Virus record (IMG/VR): IMGVR_UViG_3300004806_000031
Span: 1 to 53,531 of that record
DNA: 53,531 bases
Direction: 5' to 3' (one strand)
From: a virus
The stretch's first letter is position 1; every line of letters starts with the position of its first letter. Shown one piece after another: positions 17,903 to 25,053 of this stretch. The notes below the pieces were generated by a model, which saw only the letters and a program-made list of their open reading frames with translations, ran no database searches and was not told the DNA's origin. A program made the position numbers and the translations under genes.

Positions 17903-18400
17903 TCAATTTCCTCTGATTGATAAGGCTGTTCCGCCATTTGAGAGGGTGACGCCCGGCACATCCATTTTCTCCAACATTTCTTTCAGCAATACCCTATTTG
18001 GTTCTTTTTTGATTCGCATGAAGTCGTCTGGGATCGCGTACTCGTCATACACGACGACCGACGGCGGCACGTTCCTGATGGAAATCGTCGCGGTCGGGAA
18101 TTCCATTTTCTTGATGTCCGCCACTTCCATCAGGCGCTTCATCAATTCACGGCCAAATTCGACCCGCTTGTCAAACCGAATTTGGCGATCCTTGATGTCA
18201 CGCATGGCGGCGTCGCAAGCATTGGACAGGTAAATTGCGTCTTGTGTGCGGCGCAACAATCTTTCCATAGTTTCACGAAAATCTGTAGAACCTTCAAGCA
18301 TATCCGCCCTAAGTTCCTCGTCTGCGGCCAGTTCTGGGTAGCGTTCCAGAAGCAGTTCAATTGTGCGCCGCAATATTTCAATATCGTATTGATTTGGCAT
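17903..18400 (-). CDS. Siphovirus Gp157-family protein
   Basis: The 165-residue protein begins MPNQYDIEILRRTIELLLER and contains DFRETMERLLRRTQDAIYLS then CDAAMRDIKDRQIRFDKRVE and the basic-beta end VPPSVVVYDEYAIPDDFMRI. Helical N-terminus, then RxxRFxxR and IP-x-x-(F/Y) are features of the Gp157 family, found beside recombinase genes and linked to phage resistance in Streptococcus; molecular function not settled. It is the first gene of the leftward recombination operon. Confidence 0.8.
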   Translation of the reverse strand: MPNQYDIEILRRTIELLLERYPELAADEELRADMLEGSTDFRETMERLLRRTQDAIYLSNACDAAMRDIKDRQIRFDKRVEFGRELMKRLMEVADIKKMEFPTATISIRNVPPSVVVYDEYAIPDDFMRIKKEPNRVLLKEMLEKMDVPGVTLSNGGTALSIRGN

Positions 18401-18414
18401 TCGATTCCTTTCAC

Positions 18415-18433
18415 AAAACCTGTTTAGGTTTTT
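18415..18433. repeat. Palindrome AACCTGTTTAGGTT, copy 1
   Basis: The palindrome AAACCTGTTTAGGTTT lies between the divergent starts at 18400 and 18500. The 18 bases AACCTGTTTAGGTTTTTG are repeated identically at about 43310-43327. As RNA it forms a 5-7 bp stem with a T-run, so it may be a weak terminator; between divergent genes it could equally be an operator. Confidence 0.55.
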
Positions 18434-18499
18434 GTTCTTATGTTGTCCCCAACGGGAAGATCATTTACGCATAGTGAAAATTTAGTCAAGAGGCCCACA

Positions 18500-18748
18500 A
18501 TGCTATTACAACTCAATCCGCCCATCCCAGTCATTACGCCAAAGGGCAAGGGGCTGGCCCATGTCCTGATCGACTACGGACCAGAACATGATCTTCTTTG
18601 GGTCGTATTTCAAGACGAAAATGGCGAGTGTTGGACTTTTAACAACAAAGAAGTCCGCGGTCAGGTAAACGTAACCATGAGCAGACCAATTGTTGCCCAG
18701 CCATTTGCGGCTAACCATGAGCGGCCAAGGATTGTGCCAAATGTCTGA
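18500..18748 (+). CDS. Small conserved phage protein (82 aa)
   Basis: Read from ATG 18500 with AGAGG upstream. The sequence MLLQLNPPIPVITPKGKGLA then HVLIDYGPEHDLLWVVFQDE and GECWTFNNKEVRGQVNVTM is a compact beta protein well known as a hypothetical in many phages at the head of early operons; the C-terminus here is extended (RPIVAQPFAANHERPRIVPNV). Function unknown. First gene of the rightward replication operon. Confidence 0.75.
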   Translation: MLLQLNPPIPVITPKGKGLAHVLIDYGPEHDLLWVVFQDENGECWTFNNKEVRGQVNVTMSRPIVAQPFAANHERPRIVPNV

Positions 18749-18962
18749 ACATCCATTGCGAAAATGGCGCATAAACAACAACATTACCCTGACAGAATTG
18801 GCGTCGCGGTGCGGCACGACGGCAGCGTCAATCTCACGCATTGAGCGAGGATCGCAGCAGCCGTCTATGGCCATGCTTATGAAAATTTTTAAGGCCACAA
18901 ACGACGAAATTAATTTTTGGCATTTCATGTGTGAGTGGGAGGGTAATCGTGATCAGGCTTGA
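18741..18962 (+). CDS. Cro/C1-type helix-turn-helix regulator
   Basis: The 73-residue protein MSEHPLRKWRINNNITLTEL then ASRCGTTAASISRIERGSQQ PSMAMLMKIFKATNDEI is a single HTH_3 domain; the recognition helix is TAASISRIERG. It would bind operators near early promoters. The start overlaps the upstream stop by 8 bases, and its end overlaps the RusA start by 14 bases. A Cro- or repressor-like role is likely; no oligomerisation domain is present. Confidence 0.85.
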   Translation: MSEHPLRKWRINNNITLTELASRCGTTAASISRIERGSQQPSMAMLMKIFKATNDEINFWHFMCEWEGNRDQA

Positions 18963-19332
18963 ATTACCATTAGCGCCCAGCACCAATCGGCTTTGGCGCG
19001 TCGGAAAGGGCGGTCGCATGTATCGCGCCCCTGAGTATGTCGCTTGGCTAGAAGAAGCCGGTTGGATGATTAAAGAACAAACCAAGAACCAAATATCGGG
19101 GGCGTATGTCCTCCACATTTCTGCAACCAAGCCAGATCGTCGGAAACGCGATTTGGACAACTTACTGAAATCAACGAGCGACCTTTTGGTGAAGATGAAA
19201 ATAGTCGAGGACGATTCGGAATGCCGCGGAATTGCCGCCGAGTGGGCGGATCATGGCATCCCGATGGTTGTGTCTATTTACGGCATCGAGGAGGACGCAT
19301 GGACAGAGAACCGCAAACGATTGATGAATTGA
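18949..19332 (+). CDS. rusA: RusA-like Holliday-junction resolvase
   Basis: Read from GTG 18949, with GGGAGGG (18937-18943) ideally placed; GTG 18931 is the alternative. The 127-residue protein shows the RusA pattern: LPLAPSTNRLWRVGKGGRMY then APEYVAWLEEAG, KPDRRKRDLDNLLKSTSDLL with the catalytic Asp residues (about 63, 68 and 70), and KIVEDDSECRGIAAEW. It cuts four-way DNA junctions during phage recombination or before packaging. It overlaps the next gene by 34 bases. Confidence 0.88.
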   Translation: MIRLELPLAPSTNRLWRVGKGGRMYRAPEYVAWLEEAGWMIKEQTKNQISGAYVLHISATKPDRRKRDLDNLLKSTSDLLVKMKIVEDDSECRGIAAEWADHGIPMVVSIYGIEEDAWTENRKRLMN

Positions 19333-19715
19333 AGGCTCGCTATTTGGCCGTGAAAAAACGGCTGGGCGGCGTTTCTGGCCCCACGGGTGTTGTGCCGGTG
19401 GAACGCGTCCGCGTGTCGCCTGACCGACGTGAAATCCGCCCCGACATTCTTGAAGTTGCGCCGCCCAAAATGCGGTTTACGGCAATGCTTAGGGAACTCG
19501 CCAAGATGCACGACCTCGACCCCGATATAGTGAAATCACCATGTTACAAACACGACGTAATTCGCGTCCGTCAGGAATTATTCTACCGCGCCGTCAATGA
19601 GTTAGGCATGGGCTATTCGCAAATTGGCCGCATGATGCACACAACGCACTCGACCGTGATGTATGGCGTAAAGGCCCACCAAAAAAGACTTGCCGAGGCT
19701 GGTTTAAGGGCTTAG
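19299..19715 (+). CDS. DnaA domain IV-like DNA-binding protein
   Basis: The 138-residue protein (MDREPQTIDELKARYLAVKK) has an uncharacterised N-terminal half and a C-terminal half like DnaA domain IV: HDVIRVRQELFYRAVNELGM then GYSQIGRMMHTTHSTVMYGV, equivalent to the R-x-x-x-xY-...-IG-x-x-x-G-R-x-H-T-T-V motif that reads DnaA boxes. There is no AAA+ ATPase. It may direct phage replication initiation, compete with host DnaA, or act as a regulator. Confidence 0.75.
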   Translation: MDREPQTIDELKARYLAVKKRLGGVSGPTGVVPVERVRVSPDRREIRPDILEVAPPKMRFTAMLRELAKMHDLDPDIVKSPCYKHDVIRVRQELFYRAVNELGMGYSQIGRMMHTTHSTVMYGVKAHQKRLAEAGLRA

Positions 19716-19773
19716 GTTATTTTTGTCCGCCGGATGGTCCGGTGGCAGTTCCTGTAATCCTCCTTTGACTTCA

Positions 19774-19813
19774 CCCCGCCAGCGAAATCTCCCATTCGTT
19801 GGTGGGGTTTTTT
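19774..19813 (+). terminator. Rho-independent terminator after the DnaA-like gene
   Basis: A 13-bp stem (arms 19774-19786 and 19795-19807, with two G-T pairs), 8-base loop and a run of six T. It ends the rightward 18500-19715 operon. A smaller hairpin (CCGCCGGA/TCCGGTGG) lies just upstream at about 19727-19745. Confidence 0.9.
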
Positions 19814-19841
19814 CTCGCGCGCGCGCGTTGACTTCCAGTGC

Positions 19842-19871
19842 TTGACTTCCAGTGCTATGCTAAGGTAATCT
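19842..19871 (+). promoter_or_regulatory. Sigma-70-type promoter for helicase-primase
   Basis: TTGACT (19842-19847), 18-base spacer, TAATCT (19866-19871). The TTGACTTCCAGTGC segment is directly duplicated (19828 and 19842). An AT-only stretch (about 19905-19930) and the ribosome site AGGA lead into ATG 19951. Confidence 0.6.
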
Positions 19872-19950
19872 AGCCAGAGTAATGTAATGGATATCTTCCA
19901 GAGTATAGTAATAATAATATATATATATAATACACATAACAGGAACCGAT

Positions 19951-21453
19951 ATGGTCAAGGCTATTCTCCGAGATTACCAAACCGACGCAATCGCTAAACT
20001 TCGCGAATCACTTTCGTCCGGCCACAAGCGCCCGGTCGTGCAAATGCCAACTGGCGCTGGCAAGACAATTGCGGCGGCTGAAATTGTCCGCATGGCGCGG
20101 TCGAAGGACAAACGGGTTTTGTTTTGCGTCCCGTCACTGTCCCTGATCGACCAAACCGTGGACAAGTTTGAAAAGCACGACATTTGGGAAATTGGGGTGC
20201 TTCAGGCGATGCATGAGCGCACTGATTTGACCCAGCCCGTTCAAGTTTGTTCAGTTCAAACTCTGGCTAGGAGAAAAATACCGCCAGCGGATTTGATTAT
20301 CGTAGACGAGTGCCACGTCATGTTCAAATTCTACGACGATTGGTTCAACAGTGATGCTTGGAAGGATGTTCCGGTCGTCGGCTTGACTGCCACGCCGTGG
20401 GCCAAGGGCATGGGCCGCATTTACGATGATTTGATTATTGGCACTACGACGAAAGAACTAATCGACCGCGGCCATCTGTCTGACTTCCGCGTTTTTGCTC
20501 CCGCTCACCCTGACCTGACCGGCGTGACTGTTGTTGCGGGTGACTACAACAAAAAGCAACTTGGCAAGGCGATGGACAAGGCTCCCTTGGTTGCCGATAT
20601 TGTTTCGACGTGGTTAGAGCGCGGCGAAAACCGGTCAACGATTTGCTTTGCGGTGGACAGGGCGCATGCCAAGCACATCCAGAGACTGTTTTTGGAGGCG
20701 GGAGTTCCAACAGGATACATGGATGCTTACACTGATCTGTTGGAACGCGCCGAGATCGCCAGACGGTTTGCTGATGGAGAATTGAAAATTGTCTGCAACG
20801 TTGGGGTGCTTACAACCGGAGTAGATTGGGATGTGCGTTGCATCATTCTGGCGAGACCCACAAAGTCGGAAATTTTGTACACGCAAATGATTGGCCGCGG
20901 TCTGCGCACTGCCGAGGGTAAGCAAGACTGTTTGATCCTCGACCACAGTGACACCACTCTGCGTCTGGGATTTGTGACGGATATTTCTTACGACAAACTT
21001 GATGATGGACAAGGCAGGGGAGTAGCAGAGCGTGAAAAACAAATTCCATTACCCAAGGCATGCCCCAAGTGCGCGTTCCTTAAACCCCCGCGCACTCCGC
21101 AATGCCCGGCATGTGGTTTTAAGGCTGAGGCTGTTAGTAAGGTTGAACATACTACGGGAGAATTGCTGGAACTTTCACGTGATGGAAAGAAGCAAGTCTC
21201 TGCTTACACCACGAAGGAAAAGGAAACGTTCTACTCCGAATTGCGTGGTTACGCGATCACTCGTGGATACAAAGACGGGTGGGCATATTGGGCATACAAG
21301 GATAAATTTGGGGTTGGCCCCGCAAACTCGTTTAAGGCAGTCGCCCTCGCGCCGTCGGCGGCTACGCTGAGTTGGATTAAACACCGCAACATTGCTAAAG
21401 CAAAATCGAAAGAGAAACATGAAAAACGAAACGAATCCCGTCCTTCGGCCTGA
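19951..21453 (+). CDS. Superfamily 2 DEAD/H helicase with zinc finger
   Basis: A 500-residue helicase with the full motif set: Q-motif-like LRDYQTDAI, Walker A MPTGAGKT (32-39), DECH box (119-122), GLTATP (144-149) and motif VI QMIGRGLRT (312-320). A C-terminal zinc ribbon follows (CPKC at 371-374, CPAC at 385-388), then a basic tail. UvsW- or RadD-type proteins have this layout and remodel branched DNA or initiate replication. It has its own promoter and is followed by the primase, whose start lies inside its end by 35 bases. Confidence 0.9.
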   Translation: MVKAILRDYQTDAIAKLRESLSSGHKRPVVQMPTGAGKTIAAAEIVRMARSKDKRVLFCVPSLSLIDQTVDKFEKHDIWEIGVLQAMHERTDLTQPVQVCSVQTLARRKIPPADLIIVDECHVMFKFYDDWFNSDAWKDVPVVGLTATPWAKGMGRIYDDLIIGTTTKELIDRGHLSDFRVFAPAHPDLTGVTVVAGDYNKKQLGKAMDKAPLVADIVSTWLERGENRSTICFAVDRAHAKHIQRLFLEAGVPTGYMDAYTDLLERAEIARRFADGELKIVCNVGVLTTGVDWDVRCIILARPTKSEILYTQMIGRGLRTAEGKQDCLILDHSDTTLRLGFVTDISYDKLDDGQGRGVAEREKQIPLPKACPKCAFLKPPRTPQCPACGFKAEAVSKVEHTTGELLELSRDGKKQVSAYTTKEKETFYSELRGYAITRGYKDGWAYWAYKDKFGVGPANSFKAVALAPSAATLSWIKHRNIAKAKSKEKHEKRNESRPSA

Positions 21454-22378
21454 AGACCTCGCCCGCGGCAAGTGGCAAGAAATTCTCCCGCAATTGGGTG
21501 TCGAGTCCCGATTTTTAGTAAACCGCCACGGATCTTGCCCGATATGCGGCGGCAAGGATCGCTTTCGGTGGGACGATAAAGACGGGCGCGGCACGTTCAT
21601 CTGCAACTCGTGCGGCGCTGGCGATGGGTTTCGATTGGCGCAACTTGTCACTGGGAAGAGTTTCCGGTCTATATGCGACGCAATTTCAAGCATGACTGGA
21701 AAGAAATTGCTGGCGTCTTCCGACCACGCCGAAAGGTTGCGCCAGAGACAGGTCGTCAAATCAATTTGGGACGGCGCTGGGGCGGTTTCAAATGATGGGC
21801 CGGTAGCAACCTACATGAAGGCCAGACTGGGCATTCAGTGGCGTTCTAAATCAATCCGTGAGTATAGCGGCGCAAACCTATTGTGGCACCCTGAGGCCAA
21901 GAAATCATTTCCGGCAATGGTGTCTCAGGTCGTGGGCGTCGATAACATGGCCCACAATGTCCACATCACGTACCTGACCGACGACGGACACAAGGCTAAG
22001 GTAAATCCAGCCAAGCGGGTTGGCGCTGGGCAAATACCAGACGGGTCAGCAATTAGGCTCGCGCCGTCGGATTTCCACATGGGCATTGCCGAGGGCATCG
22101 AGACAGCCATTGCGGCGTCGATCATTAATCGCATACCCGTGTGGTCGGCCATTAACGCAAACAACATGGCAAAATGGAAGCCGCCACAGGTCGTCAGAAA
22201 AGTGACAATATTTGGCGATAATGATGCCACATACACTGGCCACAAGGCAGCATATACGCTAGCCCAGCGGCTCAGTGTTCAGGAGAAACTGGACGTTGAG
22301 GTTCGGATTCCTGACTACGTAGGGCAGGATTGGGCAGATGTTCTGGCTGGGGTTTCCAAGGATCGAGACCGGCGATGA
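21419..22378 (+). CDS. DNA primase (zinc ribbon plus Toprim)
   Basis: Read from ATG 21419. The 319-residue enzyme opens with a P4-type primase zinc ribbon (CPICGG at 40-45, CNSCGAGDG at 62-70), then a linker domain and a Toprim domain with GIAEGIETAIAAS (catalytic Glu) and VTIFGDNDATYTGHKAAYTL (Asp pair). It makes RNA primers for replication. No helicase domain is fused; the separate helicase upstream probably supplies that activity. Its end is overlapped on the other strand by a small HTH gene. Confidence 0.88.
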   Translation: MKNETNPVLRPEDLARGKWQEILPQLGVESRFLVNRHGSCPICGGKDRFRWDDKDGRGTFICNSCGAGDGFRLAQLVTGKSFRSICDAISSMTGKKLLASSDHAERLRQRQVVKSIWDGAGAVSNDGPVATYMKARLGIQWRSKSIREYSGANLLWHPEAKKSFPAMVSQVVGVDNMAHNVHITYLTDDGHKAKVNPAKRVGAGQIPDGSAIRLAPSDFHMGIAEGIETAIAASIINRIPVWSAINANNMAKWKPPQVVRKVTIFGDNDATYTGHKAAYTLAQRLSVQEKLDVEVRIPDYVGQDWADVLAGVSKDRDRR

Positions 22379-22538
22379 CTGCGGCGGCAACCAAGTCCGC
22401 ATACAGTGGGGAGCCGGTCTTTTTCCATTGGGCAATGGTTGTCCTATGAAATCCCATCGCCTTAGCCAGTTGATATTCCCACGCGCCAAATTCGTCGCGC
22501 ACGTAGTCCACAAAGGCAGTAAATTCTTCCGCAGTCAT
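22272..22538 (-). CDS. Small helix-turn-helix regulator, antisense to primase end
   Basis: The 88-residue protein (MTAEEFTAFVDYVRDEFGAW) contains an HTH, YQLAKAMGFHRTTIAQWKKT, followed by PLYADLVAAAVIAGLDPWKP and a Pro/Glu-rich tail. AAAGG precedes the ATG. It runs leftward from a 74-base divergent gap with the metallophosphatase, which holds the 8-base palindrome GTAATTAC (22560-22567), a candidate operator. Its last 107 bases are antisense to the primase, so its expression could interfere with primase. Repressor-like role inferred. Confidence 0.7.
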   Translation of the reverse strand: MTAEEFTAFVDYVRDEFGAWEYQLAKAMGFHRTTIAQWKKTGSPLYADLVAAAVIAGLDPWKPQPEHLPNPALRSQESEPQRPVSPEH

Positions 22539-22559
22539 GCTGTTAACCTTTACGGGGTT

Positions 22560-22567
22560 GTAATTAC
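22560..22567. promoter_or_regulatory. Candidate operator palindrome in divergent gap
   Basis: GTAATTAC is a perfect palindrome lying midway between the divergent starts at 22538 and 22613. An HTH protein is encoded on one side, so autoregulation is plausible. Short, so chance is not excluded. Confidence 0.3.
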
Positions 22568-22612
22568 TCCCGTTTTATGTATTTTACGCTCGAAGTCAAA
22601 AGGGGGTGTTCA

Positions 22613-23563
22613 ATGGGCATGAAACCAGTATCCGACGAAATATTGAAGCAAACACTGCACGTTTATTACCGATCAGGAAAAAGCAGAATGGCGGCGGCGG
22701 CGTCATTGTCCATTCCGAAGCCCACATTTCAAACGCGATTAGAAAAAGCAGTTTTTAGGTTTCCAGAATTAGTTGAGCAATACGAAAAAGAAATAATTGG
22801 GGTTTTGGCGGAGCAATGGCTTTACCCCCAAATTTTGTCTGGCGAAGTAAAAAGTGGGTCGGTGTTAATTGGTGGCGATGCCCACATATGGCCCGGCGTT
22901 AATACCATAACGATGCAAGCATTTGCCAAAGTGGCAAAGATATTAAAGCCAGACACAATTATTTTGAATGGTGACATCATAGACGGCGCGCGGGTTTCAC
23001 GGCATGGCGCGACACTAAAATCAGCCGCCCCAAAAGTTTCCGCCGAAATCGACGCCGCCAATGAGTGGATGTCAACTTTCCCCAGTGCCAAACGGCGCAT
23101 TTTTACAATTGGCAACCACGATATGCGGGTCGATAATTACCTCGCCAATCAAGCCAGTGAATTAGAAGACTACGTTGGAAGATTGTCTGACCGTTTTCCA
23201 ATGTGGGAATTTTGTTACTCGTATATCATTAATGACTCAGTGGAAATCAGGCACCGGTTTCGTGGCGGCATTCACGCAGCCTACAACAATGCATTGAACA
23301 CGTCTTTAACGACGGTCACAAATCACACGCATGCCCAGCAGGTCACAGCCATCAGGAACCGTCGCGGCTCTCACTGGGGAGTGGAAACTGGAATGCTTGG
23401 CGATCCAAACCACAAAGCATTCCAATACGCTGAGGGGACGCAAAGCCGCGCTCACCTTGGATTTGCCGTCCTTACATTTGACGAAGACGGGATCCTTCTC
23501 CCGCCCGAACTTTGCCAAAGCGTGAATGGTCGTCCGGTTTTCCGCGGTTCGTACGTTCTGTAA
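22613..23563 (+). CDS. Metallophosphoesterase with N-terminal HTH
   Basis: Read from ATG 22613 with AGGGGG six bases upstream. Residues about 10-48 (LKQTLHVYYRSGKSRMAAAA then SLSIPKPTFQTRLEKA) look like a helix-turn-helix. The rest is a calcineurin-like phosphoesterase: GGDAHIW (87-93), LNGDIIDG (118-125), GNHD (167-170), NHTHAQQ and a late GVETG. The metal ligands are all present. The substrate is unknown; phage relatives may act on nucleic acids or nucleotides, and the HTH points to DNA. The last 92 bases overlap gcrA on the opposite strand. Confidence 0.85.
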   Translation: MGMKPVSDEILKQTLHVYYRSGKSRMAAAASLSIPKPTFQTRLEKAVFRFPELVEQYEKEIIGVLAEQWLYPQILSGEVKSGSVLIGGDAHIWPGVNTITMQAFAKVAKILKPDTIILNGDIIDGARVSRHGATLKSAAPKVSAEIDAANEWMSTFPSAKRRIFTIGNHDMRVDNYLANQASELEDYVGRLSDRFPMWEFCYSYIINDSVEIRHRFRGGIHAAYNNALNTSLTTVTNHTHAQQVTAIRNRRGSHWGVETGMLGDPNHKAFQYAEGTQSRAHLGFAVLTFDEDGILLPPELCQSVNGRPVFRGSYVL

Positions 23564-24017
23564 AAACTTCATGGTAATGCTTCCGGCACCACGACGAATT
23601 ACGGAAGGGCGTCCCGCCACAGCATTTGATCTTGTGGGCGTCCCGTGACGTATTGAGAATATAAGTGCAGTGATGGAAGCGCCGCGTCTCAAAGTATGGG
23701 ATGCCCTCCACCGGTGCTTCTTGCTCTACAATTGGCGTGAATGCATTAATTACGGGCAACGGTTCCTTTGCCACTTTAATAACCTTCGGGCGCGAAATTC
23801 GTTTTGGCCGAGCATGGAAACGTTTTTCGCGCGTTGGCCGTCCCTCCGTCTTTTTTGGAACGTCGGGCATTTCTTTCCGAAGCCGGTGTAAATAACCCAA
23901 GACGCTATTGCGTGTTCGGCCATTGCCAAGTGTTTCCGCAATTGCCACTGCGGTTTCGCCCTTGCGCCACATATCAAGCACAATGTCTTTTTCGTCTTCT
24001 GACCAGTATGCTGGCAT
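23472..24017 (-). CDS. gcrA: GcrA-type cell-cycle regulator
   Basis: The 181-residue protein (MPAYWSEDEKDIVLDMWRKG) has the GcrA DNA-binding helix bundle: ETAVAIAETLGNGRTRNSVL then GYLHRLRKEM, a basic Pro/Lys linker (about 51-95), and a C-terminal Cys/His module (Cys117, Cys132-133, Cys144, KHYHE) like the sigma-70 contact domain. GcrA controls the Caulobacter-type cell cycle together with GANTC methylation, so a phage copy may redirect host transcription. ATG 24017 follows the upstream TGA by four bases. No adenine methylase gene is seen here. Confidence 0.82.
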   Translation of the reverse strand: MPAYWSEDEKDIVLDMWRKGETAVAIAETLGNGRTRNSVLGYLHRLRKEMPDVPKKTEGRPTREKRFHARPKRISRPKVIKVAKEPLPVINAFTPIVEQEAPVEGIPYFETRRFHHCTYILNTSRDAHKIKCCGGTPFRNSSWCRKHYHEVFTERTNRGKPDDHSRFGKVRAGEGSRLRQM

Positions 24018-24021
24018 CACA

Positions 24022-24192
24022 TCACCACCAAAAAAACACATAATAGAACAACGGAGCGATTAAAGGTAGTAATACCCAAACTGCCCTGACAGCAGTCAAT
24101 TCAGCGTCTTTATAATTGTAATACCCACACCATCCCAAACTCCAAAACAAACAGAAAATTATATATTTTAGAACGTAATGAAAAGTTTCCAT
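24022..24192 (-). CDS. Two-span small membrane protein (56 aa)
   Basis: A short gene read by eye: METFHYVLKYIIFCLFWSLG then WCGYYNYKDAELTAVRAVWV and LLPLIAPLFYYVFFWW, stop at 24022. Two hydrophobic segments flank a polar loop. Its start shares one base with the upstream stop (TGATGG) and a strong GGAGG sits inside the upstream coding end. It ends four bases before the GcrA start. No family recognised; such proteins can be superinfection or membrane-stress factors. Confidence 0.6.
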   Translation of the reverse strand: METFHYVLKYIIFCLFWSLGWCGYYNYKDAELTAVRAVWVLLPLIAPLFYYVFFWW

Positions 24193-24569
24193 CACTCCCC
24201 CTCCTTCAGTGCAGCACGGGCAGTATTCCCGCCATCCTGTAAAATTTCTTCGTCAAGCACCGGCGACACGATGCCCCAGTCAGCATAATACTGCAACGCG
24301 TTACGCAATTTTTTGATCTCCATGCCTAACTTAAAATTGTGATTCCACGCCTCCAATGCCATCCTGACATCATCACCTAGATATGACTGAACCATATCCA
24401 GCATGCAAGAAACAGTTCTCAATGACGCAGCAATGGGAGTTGCAACATCCAAGAGTTCATGCCCCTCTAATTCCAAACGCCTTAACCGATACGTATCAAT
24501 CCGCATCAGCCTAGACTTAAGGGCTTCATTTTCTGCTTTTAATTGTTTAATTTCGTCATCCGTAGTCAT
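24192..24569 (-). CDS. Coiled-coil accessory protein ending ALKEGE (125 aa)
   Basis: The 125-residue protein MTTDDEIKQLKAENEALKSR starts with a leucine-zipper-like coil and ends TARAALKEGE. The middle (LLDVATPIAASLRTVSCMLD) is helical. Proteins with EIxxLxAENExLR starts and ALKEGE ends are common accessory proteins in phages of Alphaproteobacteria; function unknown. The last codons AAG-GAG-GGG-GAG form the ribosome-binding site of the next gene. Confidence 0.65.
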   Translation of the reverse strand: MTTDDEIKQLKAENEALKSRLMRIDTYRLRRLELEGHELLDVATPIAASLRTVSCMLDMVQSYLGDDVRMALEAWNHNFKLGMEIKKLRNALQYYADWGIVSPVLDEEILQDGGNTARAALKEGE

Positions 24570-24575
24570 TGATCT

Positions 24576-24650
24576 TTATCCTCTAACAGTGGGTTTAGAT
24601 TGCTCCCAATCATTCTTAACGCCTTCTCGCAAACGATCAACGATGTCCAT
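24576..24650 (-). CDS. Tiny ORF (24 aa) with strong ribosome site
   Basis: ATG 24650 shares a base with the upstream stop and lies behind AAGGAGGGTGAG. It encodes MDIVDRLREGVKNDWEQSKP then TVRG and a TAA, followed at once by AGAGGA and the next start. The MDIV-RLR opening is typical of longer phage accessory proteins that continue with an E-I-x-x-L-x-x-E coil, so this may be a truncated relic that keeps translation coupled. Confidence 0.4.
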   Translation of the reverse strand: MDIVDRLREGVKNDWEQSKPTVRG

Positions 24651-24853
24651 CACTCACCCTCCTTCAACGCATTCAATTCTTTTTCTTTCTCTTCATAAAG
24701 TGCAAAATATTTTTCGTATCGTTCTTCCCAATAATTGTCTTGCCATTTTTCAACGAAGTCTTTCATTTCGATCAGCAGCCTGACAGCAGCCCATACACCC
24801 ATAACGATCCATGCGATTTCAACCAGATTGCTTGTATTTGTAATTGTAATCAT
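24650..24853 (-). CDS. Single-span membrane protein ending ALKEGE (67 aa)
   Basis: The 67-residue protein has one N-terminal membrane span (MITITNTSNLVEIAWIVMGV then WAAVRLLI) and a highly charged helical tail (FVEKWQDNYWEERYEKYFAL then YEEKEKELNALKEGE). The tail should lie in the cytoplasm. The ALKEGE end again encodes the ribosome site for the following start. Function unknown; could be a membrane-localised inhibitor or anchor. Confidence 0.65.
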   Translation of the reverse strand: MITITNTSNLVEIAWIVMGVWAAVRLLIEMKDFVEKWQDNYWEERYEKYFALYEEKEKELNALKEGE

Positions 24854-24855
24854 TA

Positions 24856-25053
24856 CTACCCCTCCTTTAGTGCAGCGTCAGATATTTCATACGCTTTCAT
24901 TGAATCTCGCGGCGTATCACCAAGTTCATCCCTGATTACACGCAACGCTTCCCGCAACCGCTCATTCTCTTTGCGTAAATCTACGATGTGATCCAATGTC
25001 ACTGGATCAGCGTATCTGTCTGTCACAAGTTTTTTGCTTCTGAAACCAGTCAT
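24856..25053 (-). CDS. Coiled-coil accessory protein ending ALKEG (65 aa)
   Basis: The 65-residue protein MTGFRSKKLVTDRYADPVTL then DHIVDLRKENERLREALRVI and AYEISDAALKEG has a basic start and a short coil. It shares the E-N-E-x-L-R core and the ALKEG ending with the gene at 24192. ATG 25053 overlaps the upstream stop as ATGA. Function unknown. Confidence 0.62.
   Translation of the reverse strand: MTGFRSKKLVTDRYADPVTLDHIVDLRKENERLREALRVIRDELGDTPRDSMKAYEISDAALKEG

Noticed and set aside
20635-21042. 135-residue open frame on the minus strand inside the helicase gene
   Set aside because: Antisense to conserved helicase motifs, without ribosome site or coupling to other genes.
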